Part shown: positions 24,450-32,453 of the stretch, piece by piece | Position numbering within the stretch: the first letter of the stretch is position 1 | Layout: each line of letters opens with the position of its first letter | NCBI GenBank assembly: GCA_045615885.1 | Contig: JAZLFR010000044.1 | Location: forward strand, 1-64,000 | Source: UBA1765 sp045615885 | Lineage (GTDB): Bacteria; Fibrobacterota; Fibrobacteria; Fibrobacterales; Fibrobacteraceae | DNA: 64,000 bases | Direction: 5' to 3' | Program-made: the position numbers and the translations under genes | Notes under the pieces: generated by a model | What the model was told of the DNA's origin: nothing | Seen by the model: the letters and a program-made list of their open reading frames with translations, nothing else | Databases searched by the model: none

Positions 24450-24466
24450 ATGGATAAAATGTCAAC
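24450..24466. promoter_or_regulatory. Inverted-repeat operator, xylan cluster site d
   Basis: ATGGA-TAAAATG-TCAAC, 54 bases before the TIGR02147 start in the divergent region shared with the Nudix gene. The second half-site is the weakest of the four, but GACATTTTATCCAT (minus strand) is identical to site a read on the plus strand. Confidence 0.55.
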
Positions 24467-24546
24467 GAGATGCCACCTGCACGAGCCCCTCATAACTCTT
24501 TTCTATATTCTAAAGACATACAACCAACAACTAATAGCTTAACATC

Positions 24547-25245
24547 ATGAGTGCAGCAGAAATTAAACAGACGACCCTTTGTTACTTGGAACGTGAAGGA
24601 AAATATCTCATGCTCCACCGCACAAAGAAGAAAAATGACGCTAATCACGACAAATGGATAGCTGTTGGCGGTAAATTTGAGCAAAATGAGAGCCCGGAAG
24701 AGTGCATGCTGCGTGAAGTTTGTGAAGAAACGGGCTTAAATGTTACAAAATGGCGTTATTCCGGCATCGTGACATTCATTTCTGACGAATGGCCGAGTGA
24801 AATGATGCATTTGTTCGTCTGTACCGAGTGGGATGGTGCAGAAAAAGAGTGCGATGAAGGCGAACTTGCCTGGATTGAGCGCGACCAGGTTCTAAAACTC
24901 CCCATGTGGGAGGGAGATCGTATCTTTTTGAAGCTTCTGCAGTACGAAATCCCGTTCTTTTCGCTTAAACTAGTGTATTCTGGCGAAGCATTGCAGCAGG
25001 CGAAGCTTAATGGCAAAAATTTTGACCCCGCAGACTTGAACTTGTACCGACATTTCAAGGGGAACAAATACCGTCTTGTAGGGGTTGCAAACGATTCCGA
25101 AACGCTTGAAGAGCGCGTCGTATACCAGGCCCTCTACGGAGAACGCAAACTCTGGGTACGCCCAAAGCAAATGTTCTTTGAAAATGTAGAACGGGAAGGC
25201 AAAACCTTCCCGCGCTTCAAGCCGATTGAGGCTTCGGAATTTTAA
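24547..25245 (+). CDS. Nudix hydrolase fused to a DUF1653 domain
   Basis: A 232-residue protein. The N-terminal half is a Nudix domain with a complete Nudix box near residue 41 (GGKFEQNESPEECMLREVCE, then ETGL), the metal-binding signature for hydrolysis of nucleoside diphosphate-linked substrates such as 8-oxo-dGTP (MutT-like). The C-terminal part from about residue 165 (YRHFKGNKYRLVGVANDSET to WVRPKQMFFENV) is a DUF1653 domain, usually a separate small protein. The fusion is unusual and might link nucleotide clean-up to a second activity, but nothing more specific can be read. Confidence 0.88.
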   Translation: MSAAEIKQTTLCYLEREGKYLMLHRTKKKNDANHDKWIAVGGKFEQNESPEECMLREVCEETGLNVTKWRYSGIVTFISDEWPSEMMHLFVCTEWDGAEKECDEGELAWIERDQVLKLPMWEGDRIFLKLLQYEIPFFSLKLVYSGEALQQAKLNGKNFDPADLNLYRHFKGNKYRLVGVANDSETLEERVVYQALYGERKLWVRPKQMFFENVEREGKTFPRFKPIEASEF

Positions 25246-25254
25246 TACGGCTGG

Positions 25255-25683
25255 CTATGCCTTTCTAAAACAATCCTTCAGATGCTCCGGGATTGCTATG
25301 GGGCGTTCCTTTTCTGTGTCGATCAACACCCATGTGGTTACGGAAGAAAATACATCCTTGCCGTCAGAAACGCGCACGAATTTGCAATAGCGGTTCGTGG
25401 TGATTCTTGAATATTCAGGAACCCAGGTCGTGCCGCGAATCACGTCGCCAAGGAACGCCTGCGCCTTGTATTCAATGTGGTTTGTGCGAATCATCCAGCT
25501 TGCGCCAAGGCTTTCCATAACCTTCGTGCCGCCGCATGTGTCTGAATGGTGGATCGCGATGTCTTGAATCCACTGCACTCCATACACATTGTTCATGTGG
25601 TTGTTGCGGTCTATCATTTCCGGCGTTACGGTAAATTCTTCCGTAAATTCCGTAAAATTCGGTTCATTTTCCATTGCAGCCAT
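25255..25683 (-). CDS. Acyl-CoA thioesterase, 4HBT (hot-dog) family
   Basis: A 142-residue single hot-dog domain. The pattern VTPEMIDRNNHMNNVYGVQW carries the catalytic Asp/Asn region of 4-hydroxybenzoyl-CoA thioesterase-like enzymes, and IEYKAQAFLGDVIRGTTWV is the typical central strand. These enzymes hydrolyse acyl-CoA or acyl-ACP in the cytoplasm; the substrate is not deducible. It converges on the Nudix gene with 9 bases between stops. Confidence 0.85.
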   Translation of the reverse strand: MAAMENEPNFTEFTEEFTVTPEMIDRNNHMNNVYGVQWIQDIAIHHSDTCGGTKVMESLGASWMIRTNHIEYKAQAFLGDVIRGTTWVPEYSRITTNRYCKFVRVSDGKDVFSSVTTWVLIDTEKERPIAIPEHLKDCFRKA

Positions 25684-26021
25684 TAGAAAATCCTTTTTTT
25701 AGAAGAGGGTGTTAGGAGTCAGTGACAGGAGTCAGGAGTCAGTGACAGGAATCAGTAGGAAGAGGGAAGACGGAAGTTAGGAACTGTAACTTACCGTGTC
25801 TTGGCGAGCGGAGCGCGGCCATCCAGAAAAGAAATGAGGTCGCACCTTCGGTGCTTTGAGGTGTGAGGTCGTTCGCTGCGCTCACTTTGAGGTAATTAAG
25901 ATGCTAGAAAGAGGACAGAGAACAGAGGACAGAAAGAAGACGGAAGCAGGAGTCAGTGACAGAAGTCAGGAATCAGTGACAATCCTCTTTCGTCTTTCGT
26001 CTAACCACTAGCCCCTAATTC
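25684..26021. repeat. Intergenic stretch of short interspersed repeats
   Basis: No gene. It contains runs of GGAGTCAGTGACA-type words (25710-25760 and 25945-25980), the GGCGAGCGGAGCGCGGCCAT repeat (about 25803-25824, also at 46050, 46130 and 52070), and two TGAGGTCG...CTTTGAGGT units carrying different inner sequences (CACCTTCGGTG at about 25846; GTTCGCTGCGCTCAC at about 25869). TCTTTCGTCTTTCGTCTAAC ends the block. Confidence 0.7.
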
Positions 26022-27602
26022 CTATTTCTTCTCCTTGCTTGCAATATAGTCCCTTGTGACCTGCGAAATGCGCATGGAGCAGAAGTTCGGGCCGCACATG
26101 GAGCAGAAGTGTTCCTTGTGGTGGCTCGGCAACGTTTCGTCATGGAAACTCATTGCCTTTTCAGGGTCAAGGGAAAGTGCAAACTGGTCTTCCCAGCGGA
26201 AAGAGAAGCGAGCGCGGGACATGGCGTCGTCGCGAACCTGTGCTGCGTAGTGGCCCTTTGCAAGGTCTGCTGCGTGGGCGGCAAGCTTGTAGGTCACAAC
26301 GCCTTCGCGAACGTCTTCGCGGTTCGGGAGACCGAGGTGTTCCTTCTGGGTCACGTAGCAAAGCATTGCCGTGCCGTACCAGCCGATCATTGCGGCGCCG
26401 ATTGCGCTTGTAATGTGGTCGTAGCCTGGAGCAATGTCTGTAGTGAGAGGGCCGAGCGTGTAGAACGGAGCGCCGTGGCATGCTTCAAGCTGCAACGCCA
26501 TGTTCTCCTGGATCTTGTGCATTGGCACATGGCCCGGGCCTTCGATAATCACCTGAACGCCATGATCCCAGGCAACCTTCGTGAGTTCGCCAAGGGTGCG
26601 GAGTTCGCCAAACTGGGCGTCGTCGTTTGCGTCTGCAATGGAACCTGGGCGAAGACCATCGCCAAGGGATGCTGCGATATCGTACTTGCGCATGATGTCG
26701 CAAACTTCGTCGAAATGTTCGTAAATGAAGTTTTCCTTGTTGTGCTTGATCTGCCAGTAGGCCATGATGGAACCACCGCGGCTAACGATGCCTGTGGTGC
26801 GCTTCAAGGTCTTTTCTACATGCGGGAGCAAAAGGCCTGCGTGCATTGTAAAGTAGTCAACGCCCTGTTCCGCCTGTTCAATCAAGGTTTCCTTGAAAAT
26901 GTCCCAGGTCAAATCTTCTGCCTTGCCGTTCACCTTTTCGAGAGCCTGGTAGATAGGCACTGTTCCGATAGGCACTGGGCTGTTGCGCAAAATCCATTCG
27001 CGGGTTTCGTGAATGTTCTTGCCTGTAGAAAGGTCCATAACCGTGTCTGCGCCCCAACGCACTGCCCAAGCCATTTTTTCGACTTCTTCTGCAATGCCCG
27101 AAGTCACTGCGGAGTTACCGATGTTGGCGTTGATCTTTACCAAGAAGTTCGGACCGATGAGCATCGGTTCTGCTTCAGGGTGCTTGATGTTTGCCGGGAG
27201 TATAGCTCTGCCTGCAGCGATTTCATCGCGAACAAATTCTGCTGTAATCGGAGTGCCGGTGCCAAGGCCGAGGTTGTCAAGATTCTGGTTTTCGCGAATG
27301 GCGGCGTATTCCATTTCCTTGGTAATGATGCCGGCCTTTGCGTATTCCATCTGCGTCATGTGCTTGCCGTCTTTTGCAATGCGTTCTGCAATCCAGGATT
27401 CACGGAGCTTCGGCAGACCCTTTTCAAGGTCGATTTTTGCATCTGGGTCAGCGTACGGTCCACTGGTGTCGTAAACCGGAATCACCGGGGTCTGCGGGTC
27501 CTCGATATGGATCTCACGCATGCCAACCTTAATGTCCGGGAAAATCTTGCCCGGCACGTAAATCTTCTTGGAATTCAAATACGGCTTCTGTTCAACTTGC
27601 AT
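26022..27602 (-). CDS. thiC: Phosphomethylpyrimidine synthase
   Basis: ThiC converts aminoimidazole ribotide to the hydroxymethylpyrimidine phosphate of thiamine, using S-adenosylmethionine and a [4Fe-4S] cluster. The 526-residue protein carries the C-terminal cluster motif FCSMCGPNFCSM and signature blocks such as MTQMEYAKAGIITKEMEYAA, GADTVMDLSTGKNIHETREW and IIEGPGHVPMHKIQENM. The start MQVEQKPYLNSKKIYVPG is the usual one. Only 39 bases separate it from the RNase H gene upstream, leaving no room for a TPP riboswitch there, so control differs from the common thiC arrangement or lies further upstream. Confidence 0.97.
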   Translation of the reverse strand: MQVEQKPYLNSKKIYVPGKIFPDIKVGMREIHIEDPQTPVIPVYDTSGPYADPDAKIDLEKGLPKLRESWIAERIAKDGKHMTQMEYAKAGIITKEMEYAAIRENQNLDNLGLGTGTPITAEFVRDEIAAGRAILPANIKHPEAEPMLIGPNFLVKINANIGNSAVTSGIAEEVEKMAWAVRWGADTVMDLSTGKNIHETREWILRNSPVPIGTVPIYQALEKVNGKAEDLTWDIFKETLIEQAEQGVDYFTMHAGLLLPHVEKTLKRTTGIVSRGGSIMAYWQIKHNKENFIYEHFDEVCDIMRKYDIAASLGDGLRPGSIADANDDAQFGELRTLGELTKVAWDHGVQVIIEGPGHVPMHKIQENMALQLEACHGAPFYTLGPLTTDIAPGYDHITSAIGAAMIGWYGTAMLCYVTQKEHLGLPNREDVREGVVTYKLAAHAADLAKGHYAAQVRDDAMSRARFSFRWEDQFALSLDPEKAMSFHDETLPSHHKEHFCSMCGPNFCSMRISQVTRDYIASKEKK

Positions 27603-27641
27603 AAAAACCTCTCATATACCTAGGGAAATGTAGAAATAAAT

Positions 27642-28235
27642 CTACGGAACTTTCCCTTCGAGCTTTTTCTTGGCCTGCGCAATGGCTTCTTTGGCGAGTC
27701 CATCTACCATTTCGTTCCATTTGTGGCCAGTGTGCGCTTCGACCTTTTCGAACTGCACGTTGGCAAGGTACGGCTGTATTGCCGATACATATTGCTTTGC
27801 AATGTTGCTCTTTGCTTGCCATTCTCCCTTGGCCCAGCGGGCTATGCCTTCGTAATCGTGACAGATTATGCCACTTTTTTTGTTGGCGGCAAGCCAGCGC
27901 ATCGCCTGGAACGCAGCCATGACTTCGCCATCTATGTTCCTGCTTTCTGCCGGGAATGCAGTCACGCCGCAGGCCTTGGCTAGCACTTCTTCGCCATCGA
28001 CGGCCACAAAGCCCCAGCCGGCATTCGGGTAGCCCGGGCTGAACGAACCATCAACATATACGCGAACGCCTTCCTTGAGCGGTGCGCTTATGCCTGCACA
28101 CCAGGCGTCGGCTTCTTCCTTGGTCTTGAATCCTTTGAAAAGAGCGCCCTTGACGCCGTGGGTTAGCTTTTCGCACTCCGGCCAGGATGTCGTTACTGTG
28201 CATAAATTCGGGGTTTTAATGGCGTAGAACTTCAT
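27642..28235 (-). CDS. rnhA: Ribonuclease HI with N-terminal hybrid-binding domain
   Basis: The 197-residue protein has an N-terminal caulimovirus/viroplasmin-type RNA-DNA hybrid-binding domain (MKFYAIKTPNLCTVTTSWPE, GALFKGFKTKEEADAW) and a C-terminal RNase H domain. The four acidic catalytic positions can be seen in VYVDGSFSPG, NIDGEVMAA, CHDYEG and HKWNEMVDGLAK. It removes RNA from RNA-DNA hybrids in the cytoplasm. It lies just upstream of thiC on the same strand and may be co-transcribed. Confidence 0.9.
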   Translation of the reverse strand: MKFYAIKTPNLCTVTTSWPECEKLTHGVKGALFKGFKTKEEADAWCAGISAPLKEGVRVYVDGSFSPGYPNAGWGFVAVDGEEVLAKACGVTAFPAESRNIDGEVMAAFQAMRWLAANKKSGIICHDYEGIARWAKGEWQAKSNIAKQYVSAIQPYLANVQFEKVEAHTGHKWNEMVDGLAKEAIAQAKKKLEGKVP

Positions 28236-28287
28236 GGGGGCAAATGTAGTTAAATCTTTTTGTCTGCTTTTTACTACATTGCAGCTT

Positions 28288-28848
28288 GTGAAACCATCTC
28301 CATATTTTACAGATACCTTCAGCTACTTTTTCAAGCGATTCTCTTCCGAGATTTCGCTCAGAAAGTGGTTTTTGAAGCGTGCCGGTGGAGAAAGTGGTGA
28401 ATTCCACTACCCAGAGAAACTTTCTGAATTTAAAAAGACGCTTGTATTTTTGCCTACAGATAAAGACTGTGCGCTCCGTTACCTGCGCGCATGCCGCCCG
28501 TTTTGGAACAAGGCAAATACGCTGGTCGTGGCTAGCGATGGTCTGCGCGAAATGCTCCTCCGCGAGCAGCACCCTGCAGAAATCGTGTACTTGACCCAAA
28601 AAGATTACCGCTTCGGGGAACTGGAATTCAAAAAAATCGACGCCCGCATTGCGGAGTTCAAACCTGAACTCTGCCTGTTTTTTGCGGAACCATTTTTGCC
28701 GGCACTCTATTTGGCCCGCCACTCCGGTGCGGTCTGCCGAATCGGTTTTTTGGATAATTGCTACCCGTTCCTGAACATCGGGCTCAAGGCGGCTCCTGCC
28801 GAAGAGGCGGCGCTCCTCCAAAAGTTGTACGGGGGCGCAAATGCTTAG
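28288..28848 (+). CDS. Hypothetical protein, possibly glycosyltransferase-related
   Basis: The frame is open from an ATG at 28234 that overlaps the divergent RNase H start; a GTG at 28288 (VKPSPYFTDTFSYFFKR) is more likely. The product of about 186 residues has alternating beta/alpha segments (KKTLVFLPTDKDCALRYLRA, KPELCLFFAEPFLPALYL, CRIGFLDNCYPFLNIGL) resembling the N-terminal half of ADP-heptose-type glycosyltransferases, but too short for a full enzyme. The call is tentative. It overlaps the PHP gene by 8 bases, so the two are coupled. Confidence 0.5.
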   Translation: MKPSPYFTDTFSYFFKRFSSEISLRKWFLKRAGGESGEFHYPEKLSEFKKTLVFLPTDKDCALRYLRACRPFWNKANTLVVASDGLREMLLREQHPAEIVYLTQKDYRFGELEFKKIDARIAEFKPELCLFFAEPFLPALYLARHSGAVCRIGFLDNCYPFLNIGLKAAPAEEAALLQKLYGGANA

Positions 28849-29707
28849 TACTACACCGAAGCCAGCAAAGGTCGGTTTTGCCGACCTGCACATGCACACG
28901 AACCTCTCCGACGGCGATCTTTCTGTTGAAGACCTCATTGCACTTTGCAAACGCAAGGGCCTTCGCTGCATTTCCATTACCGACCACGACAACCTCGATT
29001 CCTACACCCTGGCCGAAGAAAAGGCGAAGGAAGCTGGCATCGAAATCATTCCGGGCATCGAAATTTCTTCCGTATGGCAGGGTAGGGATATCCATATTCT
29101 CGGGTACTTTTGCGACCCCACGAACCTCGCCCTGAACATGGAACTCGAAAACTTCGCAAAGCAGCGCGTGGTGCGCGTGAAGGCTATCATCAAAAAGCTG
29201 AATGCGCTCGGCATAGACCTCAAGTACGAAAAGGTCGCTAGCTATTGCAAGGGCCGCGTTATCGGTCGCCCGCATGTGGCCATGTCGCTCGTTGACGAAG
29301 AATACATTTCGAATTTTGCAGAGGCCTTTACCAAGTACCTTGGCGAAGGCTGCGTGGCGTTTGTCGAAAAGAAGGGGTTGAACCCGCAGCAGACTATCCG
29401 CCTTATCGAAAATGCGGGCGGCATCGCCGTGCTTGCGCACCCGTACAAGTCCGGTGTCGATGAAGAGTTCATCAAGGAACTTGTGGAATGGGGCATTCAG
29501 GGTATTGAAACATATTCCCCGGCGCAAAAGGGGAGCGTGGCAAAGCGCTTCCGTGAAATTGCTGCACGCTATAATTTGGTTGGCACGGGCGGTTCAGACT
29601 TTCATTCCGACCGTGGTTCCACGATGGTGAACTGCATGAAGATGCCTTACACGATTGTTGAAGAATTGAAGGAACGTCGTGAAAAGTCTCGTGCAGAGTG
29701 GTTCTAG
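28841..29707 (+). CDS. PHP-domain phosphoesterase (YciV/RNase AM-like)
   Basis: A 288-residue metal-dependent PHP protein with the four signature motifs: FADLHMHTNLSDGDLS near residue 14, ITDHDNLDS near 45, GIEISSVW near 65, and GSDFHSDRG near 248, plus AHPYK near 205. Relatives act as 5'-3' exoribonucleases on short RNA and rRNA ends or as nucleoside bisphosphate phosphatases. It overlaps the gene upstream and is followed after 30 bases by mqnE. Confidence 0.88.
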   Translation: MLSTTPKPAKVGFADLHMHTNLSDGDLSVEDLIALCKRKGLRCISITDHDNLDSYTLAEEKAKEAGIEIIPGIEISSVWQGRDIHILGYFCDPTNLALNMELENFAKQRVVRVKAIIKKLNALGIDLKYEKVASYCKGRVIGRPHVAMSLVDEEYISNFAEAFTKYLGEGCVAFVEKKGLNPQQTIRLIENAGGIAVLAHPYKSGVDEEFIKELVEWGIQGIETYSPAQKGSVAKRFREIAARYNLVGTGGSDFHSDRGSTMVNCMKMPYTIVEELKERREKSRAEWF

Positions 29708-29737
29708 TATTTTGCTTTTGAAATAGGTTTTTGCTTT

Positions 29738-30772
29738 ATGAGAATGACAGCTGCAGAAGCTTTGGATTTGTTCAAGAACGCTCCGCTTGCAGAACTCTGC
29801 AAAATGGCCGACGAAGAAAAACGCAGGCGCCATGGCGACAAAGTTTTTTGGGTGAACAACCGCCAAATCAACTACACGAATGTTTGCGTGCTGCACTGCC
29901 GCTTTTGCTCGTTCTCTAAAATCAAGAAGGATAGCGAAAACGCCTACGACTGGGACTTGAATACAGTGCGTGCGAAGGCTGCCGAAGCCGTTGCCCGCGG
30001 AGCCCGCGAACTGCACATTGTTGGCGGGTTGCACCCGGACCATCCGTTCGATTACTACATCGACATGCTCGCTTCGCTCCGTGCTGAATTTCCAAAGGTA
30101 AACCTCAAGGCTTTTACGGCTGTCGAAATCTGCCACTTTGGCAAAAAGTCCGGCCAGACTCCGGAACAGATTTTGCAGCGCCTAAAAGAAGCCGGTCTCG
30201 ACGCTCTCCCGGGCGGCGGTGCCGAAATTTTGAAGCAGGATGTTCGCGACAAGATCTGCGGTAAAAAGGAAACTGGCGAAGAATGGCTCGCCGTGCATCG
30301 TGCGGCGCACAAGCTTGGCATTCCGACGAATGCGACCATGCTCTTTGGCCATATCGAAAGCCCCGAAGACCGCATTGCCCACATGGAAATGCTCCGCAAC
30401 TTGCAGGACGAAGCTCCTGGATTTTTTGCGTTCATTCCGCTCGTCTATCACCCGGAATACAACGACTTGCAGCGCCTTGTGCCGAACATGACTAGCGAAG
30501 AAGACATTTTGCGCACGGTCGCCGTTGCCCGCTTGTTCCTGGACAACTTCCCGCACATCAAGGCCTACTGGATTCAGTTCGGAATCCCGACTGCGATGAA
30601 GGCCCTGCATGCTGGCGCCTCTGACCTTGACGGTACGATCATTGAAGAAAAAATTACGCATGCCGCTGGCGCCAAGGTGCCCGTCGGGCTTACCCCAAGC
30701 AGAATGCAGGAACTCATTCTAAACGAAGGCCTGACCCCCGTAGAACGCGACGCCAAGTACGAAACATACTAG
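29738..30772 (+). CDS. mqnE: Aminofutalosine synthase
   Basis: A radical SAM enzyme of the futalosine menaquinone pathway that joins the chorismate-derived enolpyruvyl benzoate to adenosine. The CxxxCxxC cluster motif is CVLHCRFCSF near residue 53. MqnE-specific blocks include KAFTAVEICHFGKKSGQTPE and LPGGGAEIL, which separate it from MqnC. Length (344) is normal. Other mqn genes are not in this window. The pathway fits a fumarate-respiring anaerobe. Confidence 0.92.
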   Translation: MRMTAAEALDLFKNAPLAELCKMADEEKRRRHGDKVFWVNNRQINYTNVCVLHCRFCSFSKIKKDSENAYDWDLNTVRAKAAEAVARGARELHIVGGLHPDHPFDYYIDMLASLRAEFPKVNLKAFTAVEICHFGKKSGQTPEQILQRLKEAGLDALPGGGAEILKQDVRDKICGKKETGEEWLAVHRAAHKLGIPTNATMLFGHIESPEDRIAHMEMLRNLQDEAPGFFAFIPLVYHPEYNDLQRLVPNMTSEEDILRTVAVARLFLDNFPHIKAYWIQFGIPTAMKALHAGASDLDGTIIEEKITHAAGAKVPVGLTPSRMQELILNEGLTPVERDAKYETY

Positions 30773-31067
30773 CGGTTGGCTGCGGAAAGCAGAATATAGG
30801 AATCAGTGACAGGAGTCAGAAGACGTAAGACGGAAGTGGGAAGAAACCAGAAACTAGAACGCGCCCGAAGCGAGCAAAGCGTATGCTAGCATAAACATTT
30901 TGCGAGCGAGTAGCCTCTATGGCGAAGCCATGAAACCTGAAACTAGAAACACACTTTTACAATTTCCCTAACCTCTAGATCCTAAATCCTAGATCCTAGA
31001 TCCTAATAACCCCTCTCGTCTTTCGTCTTTCGTCTTTCGTCTAACTCCTAACCCCTAGATCCTACTC
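30773..31067. repeat. Intergenic stretch of short interspersed repeats
   Basis: No gene. It holds GAGTCAGAAGACGTAAGACG-type words, small palindromes such as ATGCTAGCAT (about 30882) and ATGGCGAAGCCAT (about 30919), then repeated TAGATCCTA units (about 30975-31007) and repeated TCTTTCGTC units (about 31015-31045). The same words recur in reverse orientation near 34790 and 45630. Confidence 0.7.
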
Positions 31068-32240
31068 TCACACCATCGTCCTGTAGACTTCTTCCACCTG
31101 CTTGTCGTTTAGCGGGTTGAAGTTGCCGAGTTCGCCTGGGCGGCTGCGCTTTGCCTTGCGTGCCATTGTAGGAATGTCCTCTTCCTTGAAACCAGGAATT
31201 TCACTAAGTCTGCGCGGCATGCCGAGGCTCGTCCAGAAATCAGAAAGCATCTGGATTCCTTCGAGAGCCATGGCGTTCAGGTCGCTTGATTTTGCAACGC
31301 CAAACACGCGTTCGGCAAGCTGTGCCAAGCGTTCCTTCTTGAACTGTAGCTGGTAACGCATCCAGTGCGGGTAAGTGATGGCGAGGCCGGCACCGTGAGC
31401 GACATCGTACAACGCGCTCATTTCATGTTCCAGGGCGTGAACGCTCCAGTCTTCTACGCGGCCAACGCCAAGAATGTTCACATGGGCGACCGTGCCTGCC
31501 CACAAAAGCGTAGCGCGGGCTTCTTCGTCGTTGATGTTTTCGCGAATCGCATTGCCTGCCTTGATTATGGAACGCAAAACGCCTTCGCACATCTCGTCCG
31601 TCAAATCGACTCCGGGTTCATTTGTGAAGTAGCGCTCAAAAATGTGCGCCATCATATCGACAATGCCGCAGGCCGTCTGGTAGAGCGGCAGGCTGTATGT
31701 CAATTCCGGGTCGAGCACCGAAAATCGCGGGCGCATGCATTCACCCGTGGCAGAGCGCTTGAGCAGAGTGCTTTCCTGTGTAATCACCGAGTTGCCGGAC
31801 CCTTCGGAACCAGCCGCCGGAATCGTGAGGACAACACCGACCGGCAAAGCCTTTTGCGGCATTCTTGCGCGTGAGTAAAAATCCCAAAGTTCGCCGTCGT
31901 CAACAGCGCCTATCGCAATGCCTTTGGCCGTGTCAATCACGGAACCGCCGCCGAGCGCCAAAATGAAATCGACACCTTCGCGCTTGCAAATTTCTATGCC
32001 CTTGAACACCGGGCCGTCGGTCGGGTTCGGACGAACACCGCCGAATGTCAGCGTTTCGATGCCCTGTTCGGCAAGAGAATCGAGCACGCGCTTGAGCAAA
32101 CCTGTGCGTTCCGCGTGTGCGGAGCCGTAAACGACCATGACCTTCTTGGCACCTTGCGCCTTGGCGAGCGCTCCGGTTTCAGTGACTTTGCCTTTGCCAA
32201 AAACAAAACGGGTAGGGGAGTAGTAAGTAAATGAAATCAT
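31068..32240 (-). CDS. Iron-containing alcohol dehydrogenase (butanol dehydrogenase type)
   Basis: A 390-residue NAD(P)-dependent group III alcohol dehydrogenase, similar to YqhD/BdhA. The nucleotide-binding region has ILALGGGSVIDTAKGIA near residue 95, and the iron ligands are an Asp/His pair in IVDMMAHIFERYF and later His residues in VHALEHEMSALYDVAHGAGL. It reduces aldehydes or oxidises alcohols in the cytoplasm. It starts MISFTYYSPTRFVFGKG, the family norm. No partner genes adjoin it. Confidence 0.92.
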   Translation of the reverse strand: MISFTYYSPTRFVFGKGKVTETGALAKAQGAKKVMVVYGSAHAERTGLLKRVLDSLAEQGIETLTFGGVRPNPTDGPVFKGIEICKREGVDFILALGGGSVIDTAKGIAIGAVDDGELWDFYSRARMPQKALPVGVVLTIPAAGSEGSGNSVITQESTLLKRSATGECMRPRFSVLDPELTYSLPLYQTACGIVDMMAHIFERYFTNEPGVDLTDEMCEGVLRSIIKAGNAIRENINDEEARATLLWAGTVAHVNILGVGRVEDWSVHALEHEMSALYDVAHGAGLAITYPHWMRYQLQFKKERLAQLAERVFGVAKSSDLNAMALEGIQMLSDFWTSLGMPRRLSEIPGFKEEDIPTMARKAKRSRPGELGNFNPLNDKQVEEVYRTMV

Positions 32241-32264
32241 GATGTGAAAATAGTTTTTTTTATA

Positions 32265-32345
32265 GGGGAAAGCCTTCCCCTCGTTCGCACTTTGTTGCTC
32301 ACTACCCCTTCTAACGGGGGCACCCCGTAACGCCCCGAATACATT
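32265..32345. repeat. GGGCGTT-type interspersed repeat
   Basis: Read on the minus strand it starts GGGGCGTTACGGGGTGCCCC and carries several inverted segments (GGGGAAAGCCTTCCCC at the other end). It shares its GGGCGTT lead with the block at 60100-60231. Confidence 0.5.
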
Positions 32346-32453
32346 TGTAAATAAAAGTTTTCATTTTTATGCTGGTAAGGCCTTAAAAAAAATGGCGTAA
32401 CCACATTGTTGAACTTTTTATTAAATTATGTGGCATAAAACGAGGTTTTTTAT

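Noticed and set aside
25684..26021. CRISPR array
   Set aside because: Repeats are short, irregular and mixed, without a fixed repeat and unique spacers; no cas genes nearby.
26109..27623. 500-codon plus-strand frame opposite thiC
   Set aside because: Mirror frame caused by the codon bias of thiC; no domain or ribosome binding site.
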